A DNA stretch of 64,000 nucleotides from Fistularia commersonii. Its lineage: Eukaryota; Chordata; Actinopteri; Syngnathiformes; Fistulariidae. The position numbers were made by a program, and so were the translations under genes. Location: assembly GCA_037954325.1 (NCBI GenBank), contig JBBMNZ010000065.1:372001-436000 (forward strand), written 5' to 3'. Below the pieces are notes generated by a model, which saw only the letters and a program-made list of their open reading frames with translations, was not told the origin of the DNA and ran no database searches. Positions 51,326-63,780 of this stretch are shown here, piece after piece (positions within the stretch are counted from its first letter, which is position 1; each line of letters begins with the position of its first letter).

Positions 51326-54300
51326 GATTACACTGAATTTGACATATATTGTGCAGAATCATGTCCTAAACAACATATTTAAACAGTAGAAACCAACTTG
51401 ATGAAATTAATTAGTTATTTCCACTCCTAATCAAAAACGCCTCAACTCGGTGAGATAAGCACTTTTTGAACGAATGGCTATATCTTTTGAACTTGTAGCT
51501 GGATTGCACTGAATTTGACATATTTTGTGCAGAATCATGTCCGATACAACATATTTCAACAGCAGAAACCAGCTTGATGAAATTCATTAGTTATTTCCAA
51601 TCCAACTCAAAAATGATTTAACTCGGTAAGATAAGCACTTTTTGAACTTAAGTCTATATCTTTTGATCTTGACGCTGGATTGCACTGAATTTGACATATT
51701 TTGTGTAGAATCATGTCCTAAACAACATATTTCAACAGCAGAAACCAGCTAGATGAAATTCATTTGTTATTTCCACTCCTAATCAAAAACGCTTCAACTC
51801 AGAGAGATAAGCACTTTTTGATCTTATGGCTATATCTTTTGAATTTATAGCTGGATTACACTGAATTGAACATATATAGTGCAGAATCATGTCCTAAACA
51901 ACACATATCAACAGCAAAAAAACAGCATATTGTAATTCATTAGTAATTTCCACTCCAACTCATAAACGCTTCAACTCGGTGAGATAAGCAGTTTTTGAAC
52001 GAATGGCTATATCTTTTGATCTTGTCGCTGGATTACACTGAATTTGACATAAATTGTGCAGAATCATGTCCTATACAACATCTATCAATAGCAGAAAAAG
52101 GCTTGGTGAAATTCAATAGTTATTTCCTCTCTTAATCAAAAACGCGTTAACTCGGTGAGATAAGCAGTTTTTGAACAAATGGCTATATCTTTTGATCTTG
52201 TCGCTGGATTACACTGAATTTGACATAAATTGTGCAGAATCATGTCCTATACAAAATCTATCAACAGCAGAAACAGGCTTGGTGAAATTCATTAGTTATT
52301 TCCTCTCTTAATCAAAAGCTTCAACTCCGTGAGATCAGCACTTTTTGCATGAATGGCTATATATTTGATCTTGTCGCTGGATTACACTGAATTTGACATA
52401 TATTGTGCAGAATCATGTCCTATACAAAATCTATCAACAGCAGAAACAGGCTTGGTGAAATTCATTAGTTATTTCCACTCCAACTCAAAAACGCTTCAAC
52501 CCGATAAGATAAACACTTTTTGAACGAATGGCTTTATCTTTTGAACCTGTGATGGGATTACACTGAATTTGACATATATTGTGCAGAATCATGTTCTAAA
52601 CAACATATATCCAGCAGAAACCAGCTTGATGAAATTCATGAGTTATTTCCAGTCCAACTCAAAAACGATTTAACTCGATAAGATAAGCAGTTTTTGACCT
52701 TATGGCTATATCTTTTGAACTTGTAACTGGATTACACTGAATTTGACATATTGTGCTCATTAATCTCCTAAAAAACATATTTCAACAACAGAAACCAGCT
52801 TGATGAAATTCATTAGTCATTTCCACTCAAAATCAAAAACGCTTCAAATCAGTGAGATAAGCACTTTTTGACCTTATGGCTATATTTTTTCAACTTATAG
52901 CTGGATTTCACTGAATTTGACATATATTGTGCAGAATCATGTCCTAAACAACATATATCAATAGCAGAAAAAGGCTTGGTGAAATTCAATTGTTATTTCC
53001 TCTCTTAATCAAAAACGCTTCAACTAGGTGTGATAAGCACTTTTTGAACGAATGGCTACATGTTATGAACCGGTGATGGGATTACACTGAATTTGACATA
53101 TAATGTGCAGAATCATGTCCTAAACAACATATATCAACAGCAAAAACCAACTTGGTGAAATTCATTAGTTATTTCCACTCCTAATCAAAAACGCTTCAAC
53201 TCGGTGAGATAAGCACTTTTTGCACGAATGGCTATGTCTTTTGATCTTGTCGCTGGATTATACTGAATTTGACTTATTTTGTGCAAAATCATGTCCTAAA
53301 CAACATATTTCAACAGCAGAAACTAGTTTGGTGAAATTCATTAGTTATTTCCACTCCTATTCAAAAACGCTTCAATTCGGTGAGATAAGCACTTTTTTAA
53401 TCGAAAACGCTTCAACCCGATAAGATAAGCACTTTTTGAACGAATGGCTATATCTTTTGAACCTATGATGTGATTACACTAAATTTGAAAAATATTGTGC
53501 AGAATCATGTCCTAAACAACATATTTCAAGAGTAGAAACCAACTTGATGAAATTCATTAGTTATTTCCAATCCTAATCAAAAACGCTTCAACTCGGTGAG
53601 ATAAGCACTTTTTGCTCGAATGGCTATATCTTTTGATCTTTTCGCTGGATTGCACTGAATTTGACATATTTTTTGCAAAGTCATGTTCTAAACAACATAA
53701 TTCAACGGCAAAAACCAGCTTGATGAAATCCATTAGGTATTTCCACTCCTAATCAAAAACGCTTCAACTAGGTGAGAGAAGCACTTTTTGAACAAATGGC
53801 TATATCTTTTGAACTTGTACCTGGATGACACTGAATTTGACATATATTGTGCAGAATCATGTCCTAAACAACATATATCAACAGCAGAAACCAGTATGAT
53901 GAAATTCATTAGTTATTTCCACTCCAACTCAAAAAAGATTTAACGTTGGGAAGATAAGCACTTTTTAACCTTATGGCTATACCTTTTGAACTTGTAGCTG
54001 GATTACACTGAATTTGACATATATTGTGCAGAATCATGTCCTAAACAACATATTTCAACAGCAGAGACCAGCTTGATGACATTCAATAGTTATTTCCTCT
54101 CTTAATCAAAAACGCTTCAACTCGGTGACATAAGCACTTTTTGAACGCATGGCTATATCTTTTGAACCTGTGATAGGATTACACTGAATTTGACATATAT
54201 TGTGCAGAATCATGTCCTAAACAACATATTTCAACAGCAGAAACCAGCTTGATGAAATTCATTAGTCATTTCCACTCAAAATCTAAAACGCTTCAACTCA

Positions 54301-54345
54301 GTGAGATAAGAACTTTTTGACCTTATGGCTATATCTTTTGAACTT
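51326..54345. repeat. Mosaic tail after the 13-mer HOR
   Basis: These are satellite monomers with mixed relationships. At 51,480-51,700 monomers resemble the super-unit start (CATATTTTGTGCAGAATC, then TTGACGCTGG). At 52,500-53,075 there is a diverged, shortened relative of the 13-mer, ending in GGCTACATGTTATGAACCGG at 53,054. From 53,399 onward there is a copy of the order at 41,610-42,990 (AAATTTGAAAAATATTG, CAAGAGTAG, GCAGAGACC). Monomer length varies more than elsewhere, for example the 216-bp monomer at 53,255 and shortened monomers at about 52,310 and 52,741. It looks like a frequently rejoined edge of the homogenised block. Confidence 0.75.
53255..53470. repeat. Enlarged 216-bp monomer with 40-bp internal duplication
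   Basis: The distance between phase markers is 216 bp instead of 176. The stretch TCAAAAACGC to GCACTTTTTT (about 53,359-53,398) is followed directly by a second, slightly different version (AATCGAAAACGC to GCACTTTTTG, about 53,399-53,438). The two versions belong to different monomer types, CAATTCGGTGAG and CAACCCGATAAG. The enlargement therefore arose by an out-of-register exchange between two monomers, not slippage within one. Confidence 0.88.
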
Positions 54346-56617
54346 GTAGCTGGATTACACTGAATTTGACATATATTGTGCAGAATCATGTCCTAAACAA
54401 CATATATCAACAGCAAAAACCAGCATGTTGATATTCATTAGTTATTTCCACTACAACTCAAAAACGCTTCCACTCGGTGATATAAGCAGTTTTTGCACGA
54501 ATGGCTATATTTTTTGATCATGTCGCTGGATTACACTGAATTTGAAATATATTGTACAAAATCATGTCCTATACAACATCTATCAACAGCAGAAAAAGGC
54601 TTGGTGAAATTCATTAGTTATTTCCACTCCCAATCAAAAACGCTTCAACTCGGTGAGATAAGCACTTTTTTAACGAATGGCTGTGTCTTTTGATCTTGTC
54701 GCTGGATTACCCTGAATTTGACATATTTTGTGCAAAATCATGTACTAAACAACATATTTCAACAGCAGAAACCAGTTTGGTGAAATTCATTAGTTATTTC
54801 CACTCAAAATCAAAATACTTCAATTTGATGAGATAAGCACTTTTTGAACAAATGGCTATATCTTTTGAACTTGTTGCTGGATTAAACTGAATTTGACATA
54901 TATTGTGCAAAATCATGTTCTATAAAACATATTTCAACGGCAAAAAACAGCTTGATGATATCCATAATGTATTTCCACTCCTAATCAAAAACGCTTCAAC
55001 TAGGTGAGAGAAGCACTTTTTGAACAAATGGCTATATCTTTTGAACTTGTACCTGGATGACACTGAATATGACATATATTGTGCAGAATCATGTCCTAAA
55101 CAACATATATCAACAGCAGAAACCAGCATGATGAAATTCATTAGTCATTTCCACTCAAAATCTAAAACGCTTCAACTCAGTGAGATAAGAACTTTTTGAC
55201 CTTATGGCTATATCTTTTGAACTTGTAGCTGGATTACACTGAATTCACATATACTGTGCAGAATCATGTACAGAACAACATATTTGAATAGCAGAAACCA
55301 GCTTGGTGAAATTCATTAGTTATTTCCAATCCAACTCAAAAATGATTTAACTCGGTAAGATAAGCACTTTTTGAACTTAAGGCTATATCTTTTGATCTTG
55401 ACGCTGGATTGCACTGAATTTGACATATTTTGTGTAGAATCATGTCCTAAACAACATATTTCAACAGCAGAAACCAGCTTGATGAAATTCATTTGTTATT
55501 TCCACTCCTAATCAAAAACGCTTCAACTCGGTGAGAAAAGCAGTTTTTGAACGAATGGCTATATCTTTTGATCTTGTCCCTGGATTACACTGAATATGAC
55601 ATATATTGTACAGAATCATGTCCTATACAACATCTATCAACAGCAGAAACAGGCTTGGTGAAATTCAATAGTTATTTCCTCTCTTAATCAAAAACGCTTC
55701 AACTCGGTGAGTTAAGCACTTTTTGATCGAATGGCTATATCTTTTGAACCTGTGATGGGATTACACTGAATTTTACATATTTTGTGTAGAATCATGTCCT
55801 AAACAATATTTCAACAGCAGAAAAAAGCTAGATGAAATTCATTTGATGAAATTCATTAGTCATTTCCATTCCAACTCAAAAACGCTTCAACTCGGTGAGA
55901 TAAGCAGTTTTTGAACGAATGGCTATATCTTTTGATCTTGTCTCTGAATTACACTGAATTTGACATATATTGTGCAGAATCATGTCCTATACAACATCTA
56001 TCAACAGCAGAAATAGGCTTAGTGAAATTCAATAGTTATTTCCTCTCCTAATCAAAAACGCTTCAACTCGGTGATATACGCAGTTTTTGAACGAATGGCT
56101 ATATCTTTTGAACCTGTGATGGGATTACACTGAATTTGAAATATTTTGTGCAGAATCTTGTCCTAAACAACATATTTCAACAGCAGAAACCAGCTTGATG
56201 AAATTCATTAGTTATTTCCACTCCAAATCAAAAACGCTTCAACTCAGTAAGATAAGCAATTTTTCAACGAATGGCTATATCTTTTGAACTTGTAGCTGGA
56301 TTCCACTGAAATTGACATATATTGTGCAAAATCATGTTCCAAACAACATATTTCAACGGCAGAAACCAGCTTGATGAAATCCATTAGTTATTTCCACTCC
56401 TGATCAAAAACGCTTCAATTCGGTGAGAAAAGCACTTTTTGAACGAATGGCTATATATTTTGATCCTGTTGCTGGGTTACACTGAATTTGATATATATAT
56501 TGCAGAATCATGTCATAAACAACATATTTCAAAAGCAGAAACCAGCTTGATGAAATTCATTTGTTATTTTCACTCCTAATCAAAAACGCTTCAACTCGGT
56601 GAGATGAAGACTTTTTG
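54346..56617. repeat. Block G copy 1, about 13 monomers
   Basis: It matches 58,062-60,508 in order. The offset is 3,716 bp at the TTTTTTGATCATGTCGC monomer (54,493 and 58,209) and 3,891 bp at the CATTTGATGAAATTC joint (55,841 and 59,732). The difference of 175 bp is one monomer lost in this copy, at about 55,140 (AGCATGATGAAATTC joined to ATTAGTCATTTCC). The right edge is at GACTTTTTGA, where this copy continues TCGAATGG and the other ACGAATGG. Confidence 0.8.
55831..55860. repeat. Out-of-register joint, duplicated GATGAAATTCATT (instance 1)
   Basis: GATGAAATTCATT is immediately followed by TGATGAAATTCATTAG, giving a monomer of 188 bp between 55,758 and 55,946. The left part belongs to the AACAATATTTC and AAAAAAGCTAG type and the right part to the CATTTCCATTCC type. 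The joint is the scar of one misaligned exchange. Confidence 0.88.
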
Positions 56618-56924
56618 ATCGAATGGCTATATCTTTTGAACCTGTGATGGGATTACACTGAATTTTACATATTTTGTGTAGAATCATGTCCTAAACAATA
56701 TTTCAACAGCAGAAAAAAGCTAGATGAAATTCATTTGATGAAATTCATTAGTCATTTCCATTCCAACTCAAAAACGCTTCAACTCGGTGAGATAAGCAGT
56801 TTTTGAACGAATGGCTATATCTTTTGATCTTGTGTCTGAATTACACTGAATTTGACATATATTGTGCAGAATCATGTCCTATACAACATCTATCAACAGC
56901 AGAAATAAGCTTAGTGAAATTCAA
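56618..56924. repeat. Short re-copy of 55,725-56,030
   Basis: From TCGAATGG on, the same monomers as in block G copy 1 appear again 892 bp later, including the CATTTGATGAAATTC joint (instance 2, at 56,733) and the AGAAATA(A/G)GCTTAGTG monomer. The spacing is about five monomers plus the extra bases of the joint. It links block G to the GGCGTTGTTG block that follows. Confidence 0.78.
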
Positions 56925-58061
56925 TAGTTTTTTCCACTCCTAATCAAAATCGCTTCAACTCGGTTAGATAAGGCGTTGTTGAACGAATGGCTATATCTTT
57001 TGAACATGTGATGGGATTACGCTGAATTTGACATATATTGTGCAGAATCATGTCCTAAACAACATATTTAACAGTAGAAACCAACTTGATGAAATTCATT
57101 AGATATTTCCACTCCTAATCAAAAACGCTTCAACCCGATAAGATAAAAACTTTTTGAACAAATGGCTATATCTTTTGATCTTGTCGCTGAATTACACTGA
57201 ATTTGATATATTTTGTGCAGAATCATGTCCTAAACAACATATTTCAACAGCAGAAACCAGATTAATGAAATTCATTAGTTATTTCCACTCCTACTCAAAA
57301 ACGTTTCAACTCGGTGAGATAAGCACTTTTTAAATGAACGGCTATATCTTTTCAAAATGTACCTGGATTACACTGAATTTGACATAAATTGTAAAACTCT
57401 TGTTCTAAACAACACATTTCAACGGTAAAAACCAGCTTGATGAAATCCATTAGATATATCCACTCCTAATCAAAAACGCTTCAACTCGGTGAGAAAAGCA
57501 CTTTTTGAACGGATGGCTATATCTTTTGAACTTGTAGCTGGATTACACTGAATTTGATATTAATTGTGCAGAATCATGTTCTAAATAACATATTCCACCG
57601 GCAAAAACCAGCTTGATAAAGCCATTAGTTATTTCCACTCCAACTCAAAAACGCTTCAACTCAGTGACATAAGCACTTTTTGATCTTATGGCTATATCTT
57701 TTGAATATATAGCTGGATTACACTGAATTTGACATATATAGTGCAGAATCATGTAATAAACAACACATATCAACAGCAAAAAACCAGCATATTGTAATTC
57801 ATTAGTAATTTCCACTCCAACTCAAAAACGCTTCAACTCGGTGAGATAAGCAGTTTTTGAACGAATGGCTATATCTTTTGATCTTGTCGCTGGATTACAC
57901 TGAATTTGATTTATATTGTGCAGAATCATGTCCTATACAACATATATCAACAGCAGAAACCAGCATGATGACATTCATTAGTTATTTCCACTCCAACTCA
58001 AAAAAGATTTAACCTCGGTAAGATAAGCACTTTTTAACGAATGGCTATATCTTTTGAATTT
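56925..58061. repeat. Older copy of the terminal 10-mer unit
   Basis: The AGATAAGGCGTTGTTG mark at about 56,968 recurs at 62,077 and 63,836. Monomers from here to about 57,940 match 62,034 onward at an offset of 5,109 bp: GGGATTACGCTG, ATATTTAACAGTAG, TTGTAAAACTCTTG, CACATTTCAACGGTAAAAACC, ATTCCACCGGC and GATTTATATTG. At about 57,943 it skips one monomer (AAAATCTAACAACAGC) and continues with the AGCATGATGACATTC monomer. Confidence 0.78.
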
Positions 58062-60508
58062 GTAGCTGGATTACACTGAATTTGACATATATTGTGCAGA
58101 ATCATGTCCTAAACAACATATATCAACAGCAAAAACCAGCATGTTGATATTCATTAGTTATTTCCACTACAACTCAAAAACGCTTCCACTCGGTAATATA
58201 AGCAGTTTTTGCACGAATGGCTATATTTTTTGATCATGTCGCTGGATTACACTGAATTTGAAATATATTGTACAAAATCATGTCCTATACAACATCTATC
58301 AACAGCAGAAAAAGGCTTGGTGAAATTCATTGGTTATTTCCACTCCCAATCAAAAACGCTTCAACTCGGTGAGATAAGCACTTTTTTAACGAATGGCTGT
58401 GTCTTTTGATCTTGTCGCTGGATTACCCTGAATTTGACATATTTTGTGCAAAATCATGTACTAAACAACATATTTCAACAGCAGAAACCAGTTTGGTGAA
58501 ATTCATTAGTTATTTCCACTCAAAATCAAAATACTTCAATTTGATGAGATAAGCACTTTTTGAACAAATGGCTATATCTTTTGAACTTGTAGCTGGATTA
58601 AACTGAATTTGACATATATTGTGCAAAATCATGTTCTATAAAACATATTTCAACGGCAAAAAACAGCTTGATGAAATCCATTATGTATTTCCACTCCTAA
58701 TCAAAAACGCTTCAACTAGGTGAGAGAAGCACTTTTTGAACAAATGGCTATATCTTTTGAACTTGTACCTGGATGACACTGAATTTGACATATATTGTGC
58801 AGAATCATGTCCTAAACAACATATATCAACAGCAGAAACCAGCATGATGAAATTCATTAGTTATTTCCACTCCAACTCAAAAAAGATTTAACCTCGGGAA
58901 GATAAGCACTTTTTAACCTTATGGCTATATCTTTTGAACTTGTAGCTGGATTACACTGAATTTGACATATATTGTGCAGAATCATGATCTAAACAACATA
59001 TATCCAGCAGTAACCAGCTTGATGAAATCCATTAGTTTTTTCCACTCCTAATCAAAAACGCTTCAACTCTGTGAGGGAAGCACTTTTTGAACGAATGGCT
59101 ATATCTTTTGAACTTGTAGCTGGATTACACTGAATTTACATATATTGTGCAGAATCATGTACTGAACAACATATTTGAATAGCAGAAACCAGCTTGGTGA
59201 AATTCATTAGTTATTTCCAATCCAACTCAAAAATGATTTAACTCGGTAAGATAAGCACTTTTTGAACTTAAGGCTATATCTTTTGATCTTGACGCTGGAT
59301 TGCACTGAATTTGACATATTTTGTGTAGAATCATGTCCTAAACAACATATTTCAACAGCAGAAACCAGCTTGATGAAATTCATTTGTTATTTCCACTCCT
59401 AATCAAAAACGCTTCAACTCGGTGAGAAAAGCAGTTTTTGAACGAATGGCTATATCTTTTGATCTTGTCCCTGGATTACACTGAATATGACATATATTGT
59501 ACAGAATCATGTCCTATACAACATCTATCAACAGCAGAAACAGGCTTGGTGAAATTCAATAGTTATTTCCTCTCTTAATCAAAAACGCTTCAACTCGGTG
59601 AGTTAAGCACTTTTTGATCGAATGGCTATATCTTTTGAACCTGTGATGGGATTACACTGAATTTTACATATTTTGTGTAGAATCATGTCCTAAACAATAT
59701 TTCAACAGCAGAAAAAAGCTAGATGAAATTCATTTGATGAAATTCATTAGTCATTTCCATTCCAACTCAAAAACGCTTCAACTCGGTGAGATAAGCAGTT
59801 TTTGAACGAATGGCTATATCTTTTGATCTTGTCTCTGAATTACACTGAATTTGACATATATTGTGCAGAATCATGTCCTATACAACATCTATCAACAGCA
59901 GAAATAGGCTTAGTGAAATTCAATAGTTATTTCCTCTCCTAAACAAAAACGCTTCAACTCGGTGATATACGCAGTTTTTGAACGAATGGCTATATCTTTT
60001 GAACCTGTGATGGGATTACACTGAATTTGAAATATTTTGTGCAGAATCTTGTCCTAAACAACATATTTCAACAGCAGAAACCAGCTTGATGAAATTCATT
60101 AGTTATTTCCACTCCAAATCAAAAACGCTTCAACTCAGTAAGATAAGCAATTTTTCAACGAATGGCTATATCTTTTGAACTTGTAGCTGGATTCCACTGA
60201 AATTGACATATATTGTGCAAAATCATGTTCCAAACAACATATTTCAACGGCAGAAACCAGCTTGATGAAATCCATTAGTTATTTCCACTCCTGATCAAAA
60301 ACGCTTCAATTCGGTGAGAAAAGCACTTTTTGAACGAATGGCTATATATTTTGATCCTGTTGCAGGGTTACACTGAATTTGATATATATATTGCAGAATC
60401 ATGTCATAAACAACATATTTCAAAAGCAGAAACCAGCTTGATGAAATTCATTAGTTATTTTCACTCCTAATCAAAAACGCTTCAACTCGGTGAGATGAAG
60501 ACTTTTTG
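58062..60508. repeat. Block G copy 2, about 14 monomers
   Basis: It is a second copy of 54,346-56,617, with one more monomer around 58,850-59,030 (TCGGGAAGATAAGC, ATGATCTAAACAAC). It carries instance 3 of the CATTTGATGAAATTC joint at 59,732. It continues past the common edge into ACGAATGG and the tandem 5-mer. Confidence 0.8.
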
Positions 60509-61143
60509 AACGAATGGCTATATCTTTTTAACCTGTGATGGGATTACACTGAAATTGACATATATAGTGCAGAATCATGTCCTAGACAACATATTTCAAC
60601 AGCAGAAACCAGAATGATGAAATCCATTAGTTATTTCCACTCCTGATCAAAAACGCTTCAATTCGGTGAGAAAATCAGTTTTTGACCTTATGGATACATC
60701 TTTTGAACTTGTGGCTGGATTAACATGAATTTGACATATATTGTGCAGAATCATGTCCTTATCAACATATATCAACAGCAAAAACCAAATTGGTGAAATT
60801 CATTAGTTATTTCCGCTCTTCATCAAAAACGCTTCAACGCGATAAGATAAGCACTTTTTGAACGAATGGCTATATCTTTTAAACCGGTGATGTGATTAAA
60901 CTAAATTTGACATATATTGTGCAAAATCATGTCCTAAACAACATATATCAACAGCAAAACCCGCATATTGAAATTCATTAGTCATTTCCACTGCAACTCA
61001 AAAACGCTTCAACTCGGTGAGATAAGCAGTTTTTGAACGAATGGTTATATCTTTTGATCTTGTCGCTGGATTACACTGAATTTGACATATATTGTGCAGA
61101 ATCATGTCCTATACAACATATTTCAACAGCAGAAACCAGCTTG
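60265..61143. repeat. Tandem 5-mer unit 1, 879 bp
   Basis: Five monomers, including the GATATATATATTGC, CATATATAGTGC, AACATGAATTTG and CCTTATC, ACCGGTGATG, and AACCCGCATATTG types, repeat directly. AAAATCAGTTTTTGACC is at 60,671 and 61,550, a period of 879 bp. The same monomer series occurs without duplication at 12,300-13,060 and 30,600-31,310. CCTGATCAAAAACG here is CCTGGTCAAAAACG in unit 2. Confidence 0.85.
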
Positions 61144-62021
61144 ATGAAATCCATTAGTTATTTCCACTCCTGGTCAAAAACGCTTCAATTCGGTGAGAAA
61201 AGCACTTTTTGAACGAATGGCTATATATTTTGATCCTGTTGCAGGGTTACACTGAATTTGATATATATATTGCAGAATCATGTCATAAACAACATATTTC
61301 AAAAGCAGAAACCAGCTTGATGAAATTCATTAGTTATTTTCACTCCTAATCAAAAACGCTTCAACTCGGTGAGATGAAGACTTTTTGAACGAATGGCTAT
61401 ATCTTTTTAACCTGTGATGGGATTACACTGAAATTGACATATATAGTGCAGAATCATGTCCTAGACAACATATTTCAACAGCAGAAACCAGAATGATGAA
61501 ATCCATTAGTTATTTCCACTCCTGATCAAAAACGCTTCAATTCGGTGAGAAAATCAGTTTTTGACCATATGGATACATCTTTTGAACTTGTGGCTGGATT
61601 AACATGAATTTGACATATATTGTGCAGAATCATGTCCTTATCAACATATATCAACAGCAAAAACCAAATTGGTGAAATTCATTAGTTATTTCCGCTCTTC
61701 ATCAAAAACGCTTCAACGCGATAAGATAAGCACTTTTTGAACGAATGGCTATATCTTTTAAACCGGTGATGTGATTAAACTAAATTTGACATATATTGTG
61801 CAAAATCATGTCCTAAACAACATATATCAACAGCAAAACCCGCATATTGAAATTCATTAGTCATTTCCACTGCAACTCAAAAACGCTTCAACTCGGTGAG
61901 ATAAGCAGTTTTTGAACGAATGGTTATATCTTTTGATCTTGTCGCTGGATTACACTGAATTTGACATATATTGTGCAGAATCATGTCCTATACAACATAT
62001 TTCAACAGCAGAAACCAGCTT
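61144..62021. repeat. Tandem 5-mer unit 2
   Basis: Direct second copy of the preceding unit with only scattered single-base changes, for example GACCATATGG for GACCTTATGG at about 61,563. It runs into the 10-mer at the AGCTTGATGAAATCC monomer. Confidence 0.85.
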
Positions 62022-63780
62022 GATGAAATCCATTAGTTTTTTCCACTCCTAATCAAAATCGCTTCAACTCGGTTAGATAAGGCGTTGTTGAACGAATGGC
62101 TATATCTTTTGAACATGTGATGGGATTACGCTGAATTTGACATATATTGTGCAGAATCATGTCCTAAACAACATATTTAACAGTAGAAACCAACTTGATG
62201 AAATTCATTAGATATTTCCACTCCTAATCAAAAACGCTTCAACCCGATGAGATAAAAACTTTTTGAACGAATGGCTATATCTTTTGATCTTGTCGCTTAA
62301 TTACACTGAATTTGACATATTTTGTGCAGAATCATGTCCTAAACAACATATTTCAACAGCAGAAACCAGATTAATGAAATTCATTAGTTATTTCCACTCC
62401 TACTCAAAAACGTTTCAACTCGGTGAGATAAGCACTTTTTAAACGAATGGCTATATCTTTTGAAAATGTACCTGGATTACACTGAATTTGACATAAATTG
62501 TAAAACTCTTGTTCTAAACAACACATTTCAACGGTAAAAACCAGCTTGATGAAATCTATTAGATATATCCACTCCTAATCAAAAACGCTTCAACTCGGTG
62601 AGAAAAGCACTTTTTGAACGGATGGCTATATCTTTTGAACTTGTAGCTGGATTACACTGAATTTGATATTAATTGTGCAAAATCATGTTCTAAATAACAT
62701 ATTCCACCGGCAAAAACCAGCTTGATAAAGCCATTAGTTATTTCCACTCCAACTCAAAAACGCTTCAACTCAGTGACATAAGCACTTTTTGATCTTATGG
62801 CTATATCTTTTGAATTTATAGCTGGATTACACTGAATTTGACATATATAGTGCAGAATCATGTAATAAACAACACATATCAACAGCAAAAAACCAGCATA
62901 TTGTAATTCATTAGTAATTTCCACTCCAACTCAAAAACGCTTCAACTCGGTGAGATAAGCAGTTTTTGAACGAATGGCTATATCTTTTGATCATGTCGCT
63001 GGATTACACTGAATTTGATTTATATTGTGCAGAATCATGTCCTATACAAAATCTAACAACAGCAGAAAAAGGCTTGGTGAAATTCAATAGTTATTTCCTC
63101 TCTTAATCAAAAACGCGTGAACTCGGTGAGATAAGCACTTTTTGAACGAATGGCTATATCTTTTGAACCTGTGATGGGATTACACTGAATTTGACATATA
63201 TTGTGCAGAATCATGTCCTAAACAACATATATCAACAGCAGAAACAAGCATGATGACATTCATTAGTTATTTCCACTCCAACTCAAAAAAGATTTAACCT
63301 CGGTAAGATAAGCACTTTTTGAACGAATGGCTATATCTTTTGAATTTGTAGCTGGATTACACTGAATTTGACATATATTGTGCAGAATCATGTCCTAAAC
63401 AACGTATTTCAACAGTAGAAACCAACTTGATGAAATTCATTAGTTATTTCCACTCAAAATCAAAAACGCTTCAAGTCGGTGAGATCTAGGCTTTTTGAAC
63501 GAATGGCTACATCTTTTGAACTTGTAGCTGGATTACACTGAATTTGACATATATTGTGCAGAATCATGTTCTTAACAACACATATCAACAGCAAAAACCA
63601 GCATATTGTAATTCATTAGTAATTTCTACTCCAACTCAAAAACGCTTCAACTCAGTGAGATAAGCAATTTTTGAACGAATGGCTATATCTTTTGATCTTG
63701 TCGCTGGATTACACTATATTTGACATATATTGTGCAGAATCATGTCCTATACAACATCTATCAACAGCAGAATAAGGCTT
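62022..63780. repeat. Tandem 10-mer unit, 1,759 bp
   Basis: The GATGAAATCCATTAGTTTTT and AGATAAGGCGTTGTTG mark at 62,022-62,092 recurs at 63,781-63,851. The period is 1,759 bp, ten monomers less one base. Monomers inside match the older copy at 56,925-58,061. The unit must continue beyond the window, so the copy number is unknown. Confidence 0.82.

Noticed and set aside
6288..58409. Short open frames at 6,288-6,497, 39,210-39,398, 40,094-40,306 (minus), 53,220-53,423, 54,493-54,693, 54,920-55,141 (minus) and 58,209-58,409
   Set aside because: All are 62-73 codons, read directly through satellite monomers, and resemble each other only because the DNA is repeated (54,493 and 58,209 are the same block G sequence). 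The monomer is not a multiple of 3, stops recur in every frame, and there is no domain, codon pattern or conserved start.
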